Below, piece by piece: positions 42,078-51,042 of a stretch of 64,000 bases of DNA. Location of the stretch: NCBI RefSeq assembly GCF_002023715.1, contig NZ_MAHX01000018.1, forward strand, positions 310,001 to 374,000, written 5' to 3'. The stretch is from Elizabethkingia occulta. Lineage in GTDB: Bacteria > Bacteroidota > Bacteroidia > Flavobacteriales > Weeksellaceae. The first letter of the stretch is position 1. The number at the start of each line of letters is the position of its first letter. Below the pieces are notes generated by a model that saw nothing but the letters and a program-made list of their open reading frames with translations, was not told where the DNA came from and searched no databases. Both the position numbers and the translations under genes were made by a program.

Positions 42078-42206
42078 TTACGCGTTGGGTAAAGTTTCAG
42101 GGGATTGATCCCTTTTACCTTTACGCTTTTCAGTAATCTTTTTTATAACAAACTCAATTGCAATTGGGACTAAAAAGGCTAAAGCCGCTCTTACTATTCT
42201 TTTCAT
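42078..42206 (-). CDS. Small membrane protein of 42 residues, unknown function
   Basis: A frame from ATG at 42206 to TAA at 42078 encodes MKRIVRAALAFLVPIAIEFV followed by IKKITEKRKGKRDQSPETLP and NA. It has one predicted membrane helix (residues about 5-21), then a strongly basic tail, the topology of a small inner membrane protein with a cytoplasmic tail. The gap would otherwise be empty and a terminator follows it in the right place. I do not recognise a family. Confidence 0.55.
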   Translation of the reverse strand: MKRIVRAALAFLVPIAIEFVIKKITEKRKGKRDQSPETLPNA

Positions 42207-42276
42207 AATATTTTGTTTTTCAGCAATAAGGTACAACTTTCACGCCAAATAAAAAATAAAAGCATATTAAGGTTTT

Positions 42277-42434
42277 ATAAAACCACATAGCTACATAGAA
42301 TAGTCAATATAAAAAGTTCAACATAGGAAAATAAATTTTTACACTTTCGCTATGATTATTCTACGCTAATATAAATATAGAGGATACCTCTATCTATGAT
42401 CTAATACTAAAAGATATATTTCTATGTGGTTTAA
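42277..42434. repeat. Copy of the inverted-end repeat upstream region between the small gene and pnp
   Basis: It starts AAAACCACATAGCTACATAG, contains ACATAGGAAAATAAATTTTT and ACGCTATGATTATTC-like middle sequence, and ends ATTTCTATGTGGTTTAA. It has the same layout as the copies in the thiamine operon 34 kb away. Confidence 0.85.
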
Positions 42435-42442
42435 TTGATCAC

Positions 42443-42473
42443 AAAAAAAGGCTGAAATAAATTTCAGCCTTTT
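42443..42473 (-). terminator. Terminator after pnp
   Basis: The stem AAGGCTGAAAT...ATTTCAGCCTT has a run of seven T on the minus strand, 27 bp after the pnp stop. Confidence 0.87.
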
Positions 42474-42499
42474 CTACATTTATAATGTAATTTCTATTT

Positions 42500-44689
42500 T
42501 TATGCTTGCTCTGCAGGTTTGTCACCTTCAGTTTTAGCTTCTGTCGCTTCATTTTTTGGTTTTCCTTCCGGCTTTGGAGGTCTTGGAAGAAGTACTTTTC
42601 TTGAAAGCTTCATTTTCTTACGATCATCGTAACCCATGAATTTCACTTCTACTTCATCACCTTCTTTGTACGGAACTGTATCCAATCTCTTCCATTCGAT
42701 CTCAGAGATATGAAGAAGACCTTCAGTACCTTTTTTAAGCTGAACGAAAGCTCCGAAATCCATTACCTTAACAACTTTACCTTTGTAAACTTCTCCTACA
42801 ACAGGAACGAAGGTAATATCGTTAATCCTTGCAATCGCTTCGTTGATCTTCTCACGGTTAGTACCTGCGATTTCAACTCTACCGATCTCTCCGATTTCTT
42901 CAATAGAGATAACAGTATCTGTATCTTTTTGTAACTGCTGGATATTTTTACCTCCAGGCCCGATAATAGCACCGATGAAGTCTTTAGAAACTTCCAGCAT
43001 TTCCATTTTCGGAGCATGTGGTTTAACATCTGCTCTAGGTGCATCAATTGTTTCAAGAATTTTACCAAGAATATGAAGACGTCCTTCTTTAGCCTGCATT
43101 AAAGCGTTTTCCATGATATCCATAGATAGCCCCTGGATTTTGATATCCATCTGACAAGCAGTGATTCCGTTTTCTGAACCTGTTACTTTAAAGTCCATAT
43201 CACCTAAGTGATCTTCATCTCCTAAGATATCAGAAAGAACTGTCCACTTACCAGACTTAGGATCCGTAATCAATCCCATTGCAATACCTGAAACTGGTTG
43301 TGAAATCTGGATACCTGCATCCATTAATGCTAGTGTACCAGCACAAACAGTTGCCATAGAAGAAGAACCGTTAGATTCTAAAATATCGGAAACGATACGG
43401 ATTGTATAAGGAACTTCTGCCGGGATAACGTTAGCCAAAGCTCTCTGAGCAAGGTTACCGTGACCAACTTCTCTTCTGGAAGTACCTCTTAAAGGTCTTG
43501 CTTCACCTGTAGAGAATGGCGGGAAGTTATAATGTAAAAAGAATTTTTCGTCGTGTTGCGTAATTACGCTGTCAACCATATTAGCATCTTTAGAAGAACC
43601 TAAAGTTACTGCTGTTAGAGACTGAGTTTCTCCTCTTGTAAATACTGCTGAACCGTGAGCTCCCGGAAGGTAATCTACCTCAGACCAGATCGGACGGATA
43701 GTTTTAGGATCACGACCATCCAAACGGATGTTTTCATTAAGAATCATCTGACGCATTGCCTCTTTTTCTACATCGTGGTAGTATACTTTAACAAAAGGTG
43801 TTACACGTGCTAATTCTTCTTCGTCTGTATATTGAGCTAAAAATTCTTCTAAAACTGCTTTGAATTTTTCGCCTCTTTCTTCTTTGTTCGATGGAGATTT
43901 AGCTACTTCATATACTTTGTCGTAGCACTCTTTCCAAACTTTCTCACGAATTTCTTCATCGTGATCTTCGTGGCTGTATTCTCTTTTAGGGAAAGCTTTT
44001 CCAACTTTAGCTGCTAATCTTTCCTGAGCTTCGATCTGAATTTTGATCTCTTCGTGTGCAAATTTAATTGCTTCTAGCATTTCCTGTTCAGAAATTTCCT
44101 TCATCTCTCCTTCTACCATTACGATAGAGTCTTTTGTAGCTCCTACCATGATGTCTATATCAGCTGTAGAAAGCTGCTCGTAGCTTGGGTTAACTGAAAG
44201 TTTCCCGTCGATTCTTACTACTCTAACTTCAGACATTGGTCCGTTGAAAGGAATATCTGTAATAGCAATAGCTGCAGATGCTGCAAGACCTGCTAAGTCA
44301 TCCGGAATAGATTGCCCATCATAAGAAATAAGGGAAATCATTACCTGAACTTCAGCATGGAAATCTTCAGGGAAAAGCGGACGTAAAACTCTGTCTACTA
44401 AACGCATTGTTAGGATTTCCTGATCCGAAGGTCTTGCTTCTCTTCTGAAGAAGTTCCCCGGAATCTTTCCACCAGCATAAAATTTCTCTCTGTAATCTAC
44501 TGTAAGAGGAAGAAAATCCACTCCCGGATTAGCTTCTTTGTTTGCTACTACTGTAGCCATTAGCATAGTGTCGCCCATTCTAACGACAACTGAACCGTCT
44601 GCCTGCTTTGCAAGTTTTCCGGTTTCGATGGTAATCTCGCGACCATCTCTTAGTACAATTTTTTCTGTAATTGCCTGAGGTATACTCAT
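42500..44689 (-). CDS. pnp: Polyribonucleotide nucleotidyltransferase (PNPase)
   Basis: This 729-residue 3'-5' phosphorolytic exoribonuclease has two RNase PH-like domains. The first begins [20 protein letters not shown]; the second has the active-site blocks [33 protein letters not shown] and [22 protein letters not shown] domain ([17 protein letters not shown] near residue 570) and an S1 domain ([20 protein letters not shown]) follow. A Pro/Lys/Glu-rich tail ends the protein. It is monocistronic, with a -7 box TACCTTTG at 44761-44754 on the minus strand. Confidence 0.97.
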   Translation of the reverse strand: MSIPQAITEKIVLRDGREITIETGKLAKQADGSVVVRMGDTMLMATVVANKEANPGVDFLPLTVDYREKFYAGGKIPGNFFRREARPSDQEILTMRLVDRVLRPLFPEDFHAEVQVMISLISYDGQSIPDDLAGLAASAAIAITDIPFNGPMSEVRVVRIDGKLSVNPSYEQLSTADIDIMVGATKDSIVMVEGEMKEISEQEMLEAIKFAHEEIKIQIEAQERLAAKVGKAFPKREYSHEDHDEEIREKVWKECYDKVYEVAKSPSNKEERGEKFKAVLEEFLAQYTDEEELARVTPFVKVYYHDVEKEAMRQMILNENIRLDGRDPKTIRPIWSEVDYLPGAHGSAVFTRGETQSLTAVTLGSSKDANMVDSVITQHDEKFFLHYNFPPFSTGEARPLRGTSRREVGHGNLAQRALANVIPAEVPYTIRIVSDILESNGSSSMATVCAGTLALMDAGIQISQPVSGIAMGLITDPKSGKWTVLSDILGDEDHLGDMDFKVTGSENGITACQMDIKIQGLSMDIMENALMQAKEGRLHILGKILETIDAPRADVKPHAPKMEMLEVSKDFIGAIIGPGGKNIQQLQKDTDTVISIEEIGEIGRVEIAGTNREKINEAIARINDITFVPVVGEVYKGKVVKVMDFGAFVQLKKGTEGLLHISEIEWKRLDTVPYKEGDEVEVKFMGYDDRKKMKLSRKVLLPRPPKPEGKPKNEATEAKTEGDKPAEQA

Positions 44690-44753
44690 AAAAAAACATC
44701 TTTATACTCCGTATTGAGTATGTTATTATTTAAACTCTTTAAATTTTCGTTCG

Positions 44754-44761
44754 CAAAGGTA
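44754..44761 (-). promoter_or_regulatory. -7 box for pnp
   Basis: The minus strand reads TACCTTTG (TAnnTTTG), 64 bp upstream of the pnp ATG. That leaves a leader of about 58 bases. No -33 TTG is clear. Confidence 0.5.
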
Positions 44762-44921
44762 ATGAATTTGTTTTGTTTTAGCTGAAAAAGCTGGCGCAAT
44801 ATAACAACAACTTAACATAAGTACTATTGAGCATTTTTTTTCCCTATCAGACTACTTTTCTAGCTGTCTCAGACAATTCATTAAACAAATATTACCGGAT
44901 CCTGAGAGTACCAAATATACA

Positions 44922-45470
44922 CTATTCCCTCTGTTCTTTTTTCAGGTTTTCAATAAGACTTTCTAATTCGGCTATTTTATCTTTCAGAATTTTGATATCG
45001 GATTTGTTACTGGAGACCTTACTTTTCAGCATTACTGCCCTTGCTCTTCCATTATGATCCTCGTCGTCGTCATCTTCACTAATCTCCTCTACATCCTCCT
45101 GGATTTCTTCAACATCCTCCTGGATTTCATCGATATCTTCCTGGATTTCTTCAATATCTTCCTGAATCTCGTCGATGTCTTCCTGAATAATTTCAACATC
45201 TTCTTTTAAATCTTCAATATTTTCTGAACTTCTGTTAACAGACATCTGAATGAAGATAGCAAGATAGATAGCTTCCAGGGAAACAACAGTAGTGAGCACC
45301 AGAAGCATTTTATCAAAATCTACAATACCCAGAATTGGTAATGCAAAACTTACTATAAAGAAAATAGTATGTACAATAAGAGAGGGTATAGAACCTATCC
45401 ACCACATTGCACCGTTGGCTATTTTCTCTAAAGCACTAAGTTTTTCTATATTGTTTTTGGTTAGATTCAT
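44922..45470 (-). CDS. DUF1003 membrane protein with acidic heptad-repeat coiled coil
   Basis: This 182-residue protein has an N-terminal DUF1003-like part with two membrane helices (about residues 24-48 and 52-76) and the block LTTVVSLEAIYLAIFIQMSVNR. A long acidic stretch follows, with near-perfect seven-residue repeats (IQEDIDE, IQEDIEE, IQEDIDE, IQEDVEE, IQEDVEE) at about 94-130, then an EDDDDED run, a basic patch and a leucine-zipper-like tail. The repeats predict a coiled coil. They are repeated at DNA level in 21-bp steps, so the copy number may vary between strains. The role is unknown. Confidence 0.75.
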   Translation of the reverse strand: MNLTKNNIEKLSALEKIANGAMWWIGSIPSLIVHTIFFIVSFALPILGIVDFDKMLLVLTTVVSLEAIYLAIFIQMSVNRSSENIEDLKEDVEIIQEDIDEIQEDIEEIQEDIDEIQEDVEEIQEDVEEISEDDDDEDHNGRARAVMLKSKVSSNKSDIKILKDKIAELESLIENLKKEQRE

Positions 45471-45494
45471 AAATGTGTTTTTTGTTACAAAATT

Positions 45495-45521
45495 AAAAAA
45501 GCAACCCTTTCGAGTTGCTTT
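45495..45521 (-). terminator. Terminator after rpsO
   Basis: AAAGCAACTCGAAAGGGTTGCTTTTTT on the minus strand forms a compact stem with a T run, 19 bp after the rpsO stop. Confidence 0.85.
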
Positions 45522-45539
45522 AACAGAATTTCTTGTATC

Positions 45540-45809
45540 TTATTTTCTGATACCTAATTCAGCGATGATAGCTCTGTAACGCTCAATTTCAGTATTTTTA
45601 AGATAATCTAACAATCTTTTTCTTTTACCTACTAATTTCACCAATGACTTCTCAGTAGCGAAATCTTTATGGTTCTTTTTAAGGTGTTGAGAAAGGTGGT
45701 TGATTCTGAAAGTGAACAAAGCGATTTGTCCTTCAGAGCTACCAGTGTCTGTTGCGGATTGTCCGTGTTTTGCGAAGATCTCAGCCTTCTTTTCTTTAGT
45801 TAAATACAT
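45540..45809 (-). CDS. rpsO: 30S ribosomal protein S15
   Basis: This 89-residue primary rRNA-binding protein starts MYLTKEKKAEIFAKHGQSAT at the ATG at 45809. An upstream in-frame ATG at 45875 would add 22 residues that S15 proteins do not have and would span the promoter. The blocks DTGSSEGQIALFTFRINHLS, HLKKNHKDF and LVGKRKRLLDYLKN are diagnostic. It has its own promoter and terminator. Confidence 0.97.
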   Translation of the reverse strand: MYLTKEKKAEIFAKHGQSATDTGSSEGQIALFTFRINHLSQHLKKNHKDFATEKSLVKLVGKRKRLLDYLKNTEIERYRAIIAELGIRK

Positions 45810-45847
45810 TCCAATATTATTTAAATGATTATTATGTAATTCGGGTG

Positions 45848-45876
45848 CAAATATACGACTAATTTCTTCATTCACA
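45848..45876 (-). promoter_or_regulatory. rpsO promoter (TTG, 18 bp, TATATTTG)
   Basis: On the minus strand TTG (45876-45874) and TATATTTG (45855-45848) are 18 bp apart, a good match to the flavobacterial promoter. The -7 box is 38 bp before the start codon. Confidence 0.7.
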
Positions 45877-45980
45877 ATACTGATTCTGTTTTAAAATTAA
45901 AATTCAAATAATTCAAAAAACTTTACACTTTTTTATCAAAAACTCAGTAATTGGCTGTATTTTTGTACTCTGTAAAAGAG

Positions 45981-46562
45981 ATGAAAAAAGTACTACTTTT
46001 TGGGACATTAGCGATTATTACAACAGGACTGCTGGTTAGCTGTGCTAACTTTGGTGATAGCCTGCGTTATGTAAACAATGATATCAAGTTGGGTAAGATT
46101 GGTAAAGTAGTCTACCTGAATCCTGAGATCTATCCGGAATTTGAAGGTATAGAAGAGCCTACTTATCAGGCATTTTTCAGTGCTGTAACAGATAAAATGT
46201 ACAGCATGGGTAATATAAAGGTAAACAGGATCGATACTCCGATGCCTTATGACACTATAGATGTGCCCACTTTAAAAACACTCTGCAATAACAATATGGC
46301 CGATCTTATTGTGGTTCCTAAGGTAAAATATTTCAAAGTTGGTTTAGGAAAGTATGTACTTTCCAATCAGGTTGTTGTAAGTATGAAAGCTTATAATAAG
46401 ATGGGAGACTTTGTAATGGAAGTTGCCTACGACACTTATAGCGGAAACGGACGCCTTGTTGGTTCTGCTGAAAACTCTGTGAAAATCGGAACTACCGGAG
46501 CTATCCAGAAAATGTTCAAAGAATTTCGCAAGAGAAAGATGCTTGGAGTGTACATTTCCTAA
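45981..46562 (+). CDS. Putative lipoprotein of unknown function
   Basis: This 193-residue protein begins MKKVLLFGTLAIITTGLLVS followed by CANFGDSL, a lipoprotein signal with the lipobox cysteine at C21. I prefer the ATG at 45981 over an upstream TTG because it gives the clean signal. The mature part has alternating strands such as LIVVPKVKYFKVG and VVVSMKAYNKMGDFVMEVAY. No named domain is recognised. A possible -7 box TATTTTTG lies at 45958. Confidence 0.7.
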   Translation: MKKVLLFGTLAIITTGLLVSCANFGDSLRYVNNDIKLGKIGKVVYLNPEIYPEFEGIEEPTYQAFFSAVTDKMYSMGNIKVNRIDTPMPYDTIDVPTLKTLCNNNMADLIVVPKVKYFKVGLGKYVLSNQVVVSMKAYNKMGDFVMEVAYDTYSGNGRLVGSAENSVKIGTTGAIQKMFKEFRKRKMLGVYIS

Positions 46563-46613
46563 GGTTACAGAAAAATAATATTCCATTATAGTAATTTTTT
46601 GACAAATTCACGT

Positions 46614-46621
46614 TACTTTTG
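46614..46621 (+). promoter_or_regulatory. -7 box for mgtE
   Basis: TACTTTTG (TAnnTTTG) lies 20 bp before the mgtE ATG. A TTGACA-like sequence at 46599 is too close to serve as the -33 element. Confidence 0.5.
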
Positions 46622-46641
46622 CAGCGAAAAATTTTGCTGTG

Positions 46642-47952
46642 ATGGAAACAATTCTAAATCCAGCTGATGTAGCTGAAAAACTAAGCGAACTTCATGCAGA
46701 TGAAAGATTGTTGGAGTTCTTAAAAGTTCCGAAAGAATATAAAGCTGACGTTTTTGCGCATCTGGACCCCAGTTTTCAGGAAGAGACCATACGCAGTATC
46801 GGCAGCAATGATGTTGCCGACATTCTTAATGCCATGACGCCGGATGACAGAACTCAGCTATTAGAGGACTTTCCCGACGAACTCATTAAATACTCTATCA
46901 ATCTTCTTAATCCTTCTGAGCGTTCGGTAGCATTAAAACTTTTAGGCTATAAATCGAATTCAATTGCCCGTCTGATGACACCTTATTACATTCAGGTAAA
47001 AAAGGAATGGACGGTAAAGCACTGCTTTCAACATATAAAGAAGGTGGGTCAGAAAGCCGAGACCATGAACTTCGTATATGTTGTGGACGACCACAACAGA
47101 CTAATCGATGATATGATTATTGGCACGTTGCTTCTTGCTGATGAAGATCAGAAAGTTTCTGAACTTATCGATAATCATTTTGTTGCTATTACAACTACAA
47201 CCACCAAGGAAGATGCTATTCATTATTTTGAAAAGTATGACCGCGCTGCTTTACCTATTATTACCGAAGCAGGTGTCCTTGTAGGCATTGTAACCATAGA
47301 TGACATCATCGACGAAATAGAACAACAGACCACCGAAGACATTCAGAAATTCGGGGGATTGGAAGCCTTAGATCTTCCCTATACTCAAACCAGCTGGACA
47401 GAAATGATTAAGAAAAGAGCTACCTGGCTTATTATTCTTTTTATTTCGGAAATGCTTACAGCTTCTGCTATGGGTTATTTTGACCATGAAATTCAGAAAG
47501 CCGTTGTATTAGCTTTATTTGTACCACTTATTATCTCCAGTGGTGGTAATTCCGGTTCTCAGGCTGCAACACTTATCATCAGAGCTATGGCTCTTCAGGA
47601 AATTACCCTGAAAGACTGGTGGTATGTAATGCGTAAAGAAATTATTTCCGGATTGTGCCTGGGTACAATTTTGGGTATAATAGGATTTATCAGAATTTAC
47701 ACATGGCAACATTTAGGATTATTCGATTATGGAGTACACTGGCTCTATGTAGCACTTAGTGTTTCTTTATCCTTAGTTCTTATTGTACTATGGGGAACTC
47801 TTTCCGGATCGATGATTCCGTTTGTACTAAAGAGATTAAAGCTGGACCCTGCAACTTCTTCTGCTCCCTTTGTAGCAACACTTGTAGACGTTACCGGGCT
47901 GATTATTTACTTCACTGTTGCCGGACTCTTACTAACCGGAAAACTTTTGTAA
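46642..47952 (+). CDS. mgtE: Magnesium transporter MgtE
   Basis: This 436-residue Mg2+ channel/transporter has a cytoplasmic N domain of helical repeats (residues about 5-115), two CBS domains ([16 protein letters not shown] and the second near [20 protein letters not shown]), and five membrane helices from about residue 270. The ion-pore block [19 protein letters not shown] and a late conserved [13 protein letters not shown] are intact. The ATG at 46642 is used; a GTG one codon earlier is also possible. Intracellular Mg2+ binding to the CBS domains gates the family. Confidence 0.94.
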   Translation: METILNPADVAEKLSELHADERLLEFLKVPKEYKADVFAHLDPSFQEETIRSIGSNDVADILNAMTPDDRTQLLEDFPDELIKYSINLLNPSERSVALKLLGYKSNSIARLMTPYYIQVKKEWTVKHCFQHIKKVGQKAETMNFVYVVDDHNRLIDDMIIGTLLLADEDQKVSELIDNHFVAITTTTTKEDAIHYFEKYDRAALPIITEAGVLVGIVTIDDIIDEIEQQTTEDIQKFGGLEALDLPYTQTSWTEMIKKRATWLIILFISEMLTASAMGYFDHEIQKAVVLALFVPLIISSGGNSGSQAATLIIRAMALQEITLKDWWYVMRKEIISGLCLGTILGIIGFIRIYTWQHLGLFDYGVHWLYVALSVSLSLVLIVLWGTLSGSMIPFVLKRLKLDPATSSAPFVATLVDVTGLIIYFTVAGLLLTGKLL

Positions 47953-47972
47953 ATTTGGGATAAAACCCAATC

Positions 47973-48689
47973 ATGCGCATTATTTCTCTGGTACCTTCTC
48001 TTACCGAAAGTCTTTTAGACTTTGGGATTCCGAATATTGTAGGACGGACAAAGTTTTGTATCCATCCTCATGATCAGGTAAAAGATATAGAAGCTATCGG
48101 CGGAACCAAGAATATTCATCTCGAAAAAATCAGGGCTTTAAAACCCGATCTTATTCTCGCCAACAAAGAAGAGAATACGAAAGAGCAGGTTGAAGCTCTT
48201 ATGCCTGATTTTAAAGTATGGGTTACCAATATTGAGACCATAGAGGACAATTATTATTTTCTGAAAAACCTTGGAAACATGTTTAATCAGAAAGAAAAGG
48301 CTCAGGCATTCAATCTGAAGATCTACGATATTTTCAACCAGTACAAACTCGACAAAAGGATAAAAGTCGCTTATTTAATCTGGAAAAAGCCTTATATGAC
48401 GATTGGAAGTGATACTTTCATTCATCATTTGCTTCAGCAGCTGGGTTTTGATAATATTTTCTCCGACCAGAAGCGTTATCCTGTTATAGAAATGCAGGAT
48501 CTGGATAAAGCTGAAATCATTATGCTGTCTTCGGAGCCCTACCCTTTTCAGGAAAAACATTTGGAAGAATTCAGAGCCATATATCCGAATAAAAAGATTA
48601 TGATTGTGGACGGAGAAGCTTTTTCCTGGTACGGAACTCATATTGCGAAATGCGAAGCTTACTATAAAGAACTTGTCACTACAATATAG
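47973..48689 (+). CDS. BtuF-like substrate-binding-fold protein without signal peptide
   Basis: This 238-residue protein matches the helical-backbone metal/cobalamin-binding family: IISLVPSLTESLLDFG, IVGRTKFCIHP, VEAIGGTKNIHLEKI-like block near residue 43, LKPDLILANKEEN, and YPVIEMQDLDKAEIIMLSSE. It lacks any signal peptide or lipobox, so it should be cytoplasmic, unlike true ABC substrate-binding proteins. No ABC permease or ATPase is adjacent. Many Bacteroidetes carry this stand-alone form; its ligand is unknown. It follows mgtE by 20 bp. Confidence 0.75.
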   Translation: MRIISLVPSLTESLLDFGIPNIVGRTKFCIHPHDQVKDIEAIGGTKNIHLEKIRALKPDLILANKEENTKEQVEALMPDFKVWVTNIETIEDNYYFLKNLGNMFNQKEKAQAFNLKIYDIFNQYKLDKRIKVAYLIWKKPYMTIGSDTFIHHLLQQLGFDNIFSDQKRYPVIEMQDLDKAEIIMLSSEPYPFQEKHLEEFRAIYPNKKIMIVDGEAFSWYGTHIAKCEAYYKELVTTI

Positions 48690-48730
48690 AAGCTCATTAA
48701 AGGTAAAACCTTATAAGATTCAGAATAAAA

Positions 48731-48763
48731 TATCCCCATACCTGCTAAAAGCTATGGGGATTA
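48731..48763 (+). terminator. Terminator after the BtuF-like gene
   Basis: The stem TATCCCCATA...TATGGGGATA has a 12-base loop with AT-rich flanks, 41 bp after the stop. Confidence 0.65.
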
Positions 48764-48824
48764 TATTTAATAAGAATATTGTAACCTACAGAATACAGAA
48801 ATAGAACTAACATTGATATTCCTG

Positions 48825-49115
48825 TTATCTTTCTGAAGGTTTTATATCTCTGTATTTTTCTAAAATAACTTTAAATTTCTCCGGATCAGCGGGTTTAAAA
48901 ATAACTTTTTCACTGACCGGATATTTTTCTAAAAAACTCCGTGGGCGTACAGGTCTTCTCTCAAATCCGCCACCACAATTAGGACATACATTTTCCAGAA
49001 CTTGTTCAACACAGTCTTTACAAAAGGTACATTCGAAAGTGCAAATCATGGCCTCCTCAGAATCTGGCGGAAGTTTTTTGCCACAATTCTCACAAATTGT
49101 ACGGAGCTCCAACAT
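48825..49115 (-). CDS. DUF1272 zinc-ribbon-like small protein
   Basis: This 96-residue protein has a cysteine arrangement CENCGKKLP, CTFECTFCKDC and CPNCGGGF that predicts a zinc ribbon or RING-like fold, as in the DUF1272 family (MLELRTICENCGKKLPPDS start). The C-terminal 35 residues are an added basic/acidic tail. It is 7 bp after the GAF-domain gene and probably belongs to the same transcript. Function is unknown. Confidence 0.82.
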   Translation of the reverse strand: MLELRTICENCGKKLPPDSEEAMICTFECTFCKDCVEQVLENVCPNCGGGFERRPVRPRSFLEKYPVSEKVIFKPADPEKFKVILEKYRDIKPSER

Positions 49116-49122
49116 TACTATT

Positions 49123-49569
49123 CTACAAGACTTTAGCTACTTCTCCACAAAGCCATTCCAAAAGCTCAGTATCTTCATCTGTAAACGGATCAACAGTATG
49201 ACTATCGATATCGATTTGTCCTATGTTTTTACCATCCTTAAAAATTGGTACTACAATTTCGGATTTGGTATCAATAGAGCAAGACAGATAGTTATCCTGA
49301 CTGTATACATCCGGAACGACAAAAGTTTCTCCGGAAACAGCTACCTGTCCACATATACCTTTACCAAAAGGAATTACAGTGTGATCTGTTTCAGCTCCAA
49401 CATAAGGACCTAATACAAGTTCTTCTTTGTCTCCGTTTCGGAAATAAAATCCGGTCCAGTTATAGTAAGCTACTTCCTGATCCAGTAATACACATACTTT
49501 TTTCAGTCTGTTTTCTACACTTTCATCTGCTGCAAGCAAATAGGAAAGTCTTTGTTTCAAGTTTTTCAT
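49123..49569 (-). CDS. GAF-domain protein, probable free methionine-(R)-sulfoxide reductase
   Basis: This 148-residue single GAF-domain protein (VAYYNWTGFYFRNG, LGPYVGAETDHTVIPFGKGICGQVA, VPDVYSQDNYLSCSIDTKSEIVVPI) matches fRMsr enzymes, which reduce free methionine sulfoxide. Cysteines at GICGQ and YLSCS correspond to the conserved resolving and catalytic cysteines of that family. I start at the ATG at 49569, which overlaps the stop codon of the gene upstream by one base, rather than at the frame start 29 codons earlier inside that gene. Confidence 0.85.
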   Translation of the reverse strand: MKNLKQRLSYLLAADESVENRLKKVCVLLDQEVAYYNWTGFYFRNGDKEELVLGPYVGAETDHTVIPFGKGICGQVAVSGETFVVPDVYSQDNYLSCSIDTKSEIVVPIFKDGKNIGQIDIDSHTVDPFTDEDTELLEWLCGEVAKVL

Positions 49570-50996
49570 TATTCTTCGAAAGCTAATTCTTTGTAACCAA
49601 ACATTCCGCGTTCTTTGATGATTTCTACAACACCATCTGGTAATTGCTCTTCCCAACCATGTTCACAATGGGCAATTTTCTTCAGGATTTCTCTTGAATA
49701 AATTTCCAGATATTCTGGTTTGAAGCTATTGATATCTACAATACGCTTGTTTAATTTGAAATATTTATATAATTCTTTAAGATTCGGGTGTACTTTAAGG
49801 TTTTCAGAGTTTAGTAAATCTCCTGTTGTTGTATCCTTGTATGGGTAAAGGTATACACGCATTCCTTTTTTGAAGAATTTACCAAAGGCTTCCAAGATTC
49901 CTCCCGGAAGTAGTTCGTAGAACTCTTCATCGAAAACATCCAGCAGATTGTTTACTCCCATTGCAACACCAATTTTTCCGTTGGAATAGTTACTGAAGTA
50001 ATCTACCATTCTGTAGTATTCGGAGAAGTTGGAAATCATTACATTGTAGCCCAGTTTTGCCAGTACGTCTACTCTGTCCAGAAAGTCCCGTTCGTCGATA
50101 TCTCCCGCTGCACGTAAGTTGGCAATAGTAATTTCGAATAAAACCTCTGTATCTTCAATAGTTGTATTATTATCTTTAAGGAACATTTTCAGTCCATTCT
50201 CAAACATATCTACATTCACCAGTGTTACCGGACGGAAACTTCCTCTTACCGCAAAAATATTCTGCTTGTACAGGATATCTGCCGGAAGCATATTGTTGCC
50301 TTCGGAATTGAAAATCACAGCATCTGTCATTCCCATTTTTACTAACTGAAGGGACATTAGGCGGTTATCTACGTATTCAAACGCAGGACCGCTGAAGTCT
50401 ATCATATCTAATTCTAATTTGTCTATCGAGATATCGTCATATAAAGATTCTATTAATCTTCTCGGGTTATCAGAATATCTAAAAGCTCCATAGATAAGGT
50501 TTACACCAAGATTACCTAATGTCTCCTGCTGTAATGTGGCATCGTTTTCTCTGAATTTTACATGAATAACGATCTCATTATAAGCTTCACTATCGTGTAA
50601 CTGAAAACGTATACCTACCCAACCATGTCCTTTTTGGGTTTTATCGTAGTTGATGGTTGTTACCGTATTGGCATAGGAGAAGAATTTTCTTCCCGGATTT
50701 TTTTCTCTGTCCAGACGTTCTTCAATCAAAGAAACTTCATAACGAAGCATTTTTCTAAGACGGTTCTGGGTAACATACCTGTTTTTTGTTTCTTTTCCGT
50801 AAATCGCGTCACTGAAATCTTTATCGTAAGCAGACATGGCCTTTGCAATCGTATTAGACGCACCACCTGCCCTAAAAAAGTGCCGAACAGTTTCCTGCCC
50901 AGCACCAATTTCCGCGAAAGTTCCGTACACCGACGGATCTAAGTTTATGTTTAAAGCTTTTTGCTTTGGGGTAAGAATTTGCTTTATTAGGGACAT
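49569..50996 (-). CDS. Conserved 475-residue protein of uncertain function
   Basis: This 475-residue cytoplasmic protein begins MSLIKQILTPKQKALNINLD with GTFAEIGAGQETVRHFFRAG shortly after. It is well conserved in Bacteroidetes, and database entries have sometimes labelled relatives nicotinate-nucleotide adenylyltransferase. I find neither the HxGH nor the ISSTxxR motif expected for that activity, and no other catalytic signature. Its coupling to a methionine sulfoxide reductase gene (1-base overlap) and to a zinc-ribbon gene may hint at a stress role, but that is only context. Confidence 0.7.
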   Translation of the reverse strand: MSLIKQILTPKQKALNINLDPSVYGTFAEIGAGQETVRHFFRAGGASNTIAKAMSAYDKDFSDAIYGKETKNRYVTQNRLRKMLRYEVSLIEERLDREKNPGRKFFSYANTVTTINYDKTQKGHGWVGIRFQLHDSEAYNEIVIHVKFRENDATLQQETLGNLGVNLIYGAFRYSDNPRRLIESLYDDISIDKLELDMIDFSGPAFEYVDNRLMSLQLVKMGMTDAVIFNSEGNNMLPADILYKQNIFAVRGSFRPVTLVNVDMFENGLKMFLKDNNTTIEDTEVLFEITIANLRAAGDIDERDFLDRVDVLAKLGYNVMISNFSEYYRMVDYFSNYSNGKIGVAMGVNNLLDVFDEEFYELLPGGILEAFGKFFKKGMRVYLYPYKDTTTGDLLNSENLKVHPNLKELYKYFKLNKRIVDINSFKPEYLEIYSREILKKIAHCEHGWEEQLPDGVVEIIKERGMFGYKELAFEE

Positions 50997-51042
50997 TTTT
51001 ATTTTTTTGTAAATTTATCAAAATAAATACCATCTTCAAAAA

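Noticed and set aside
45810-45875. N-terminal extension of ribosomal protein S15
   Set aside because: S15 is normally 89 residues from MYLTKE, and the extension would lie across the promoter.
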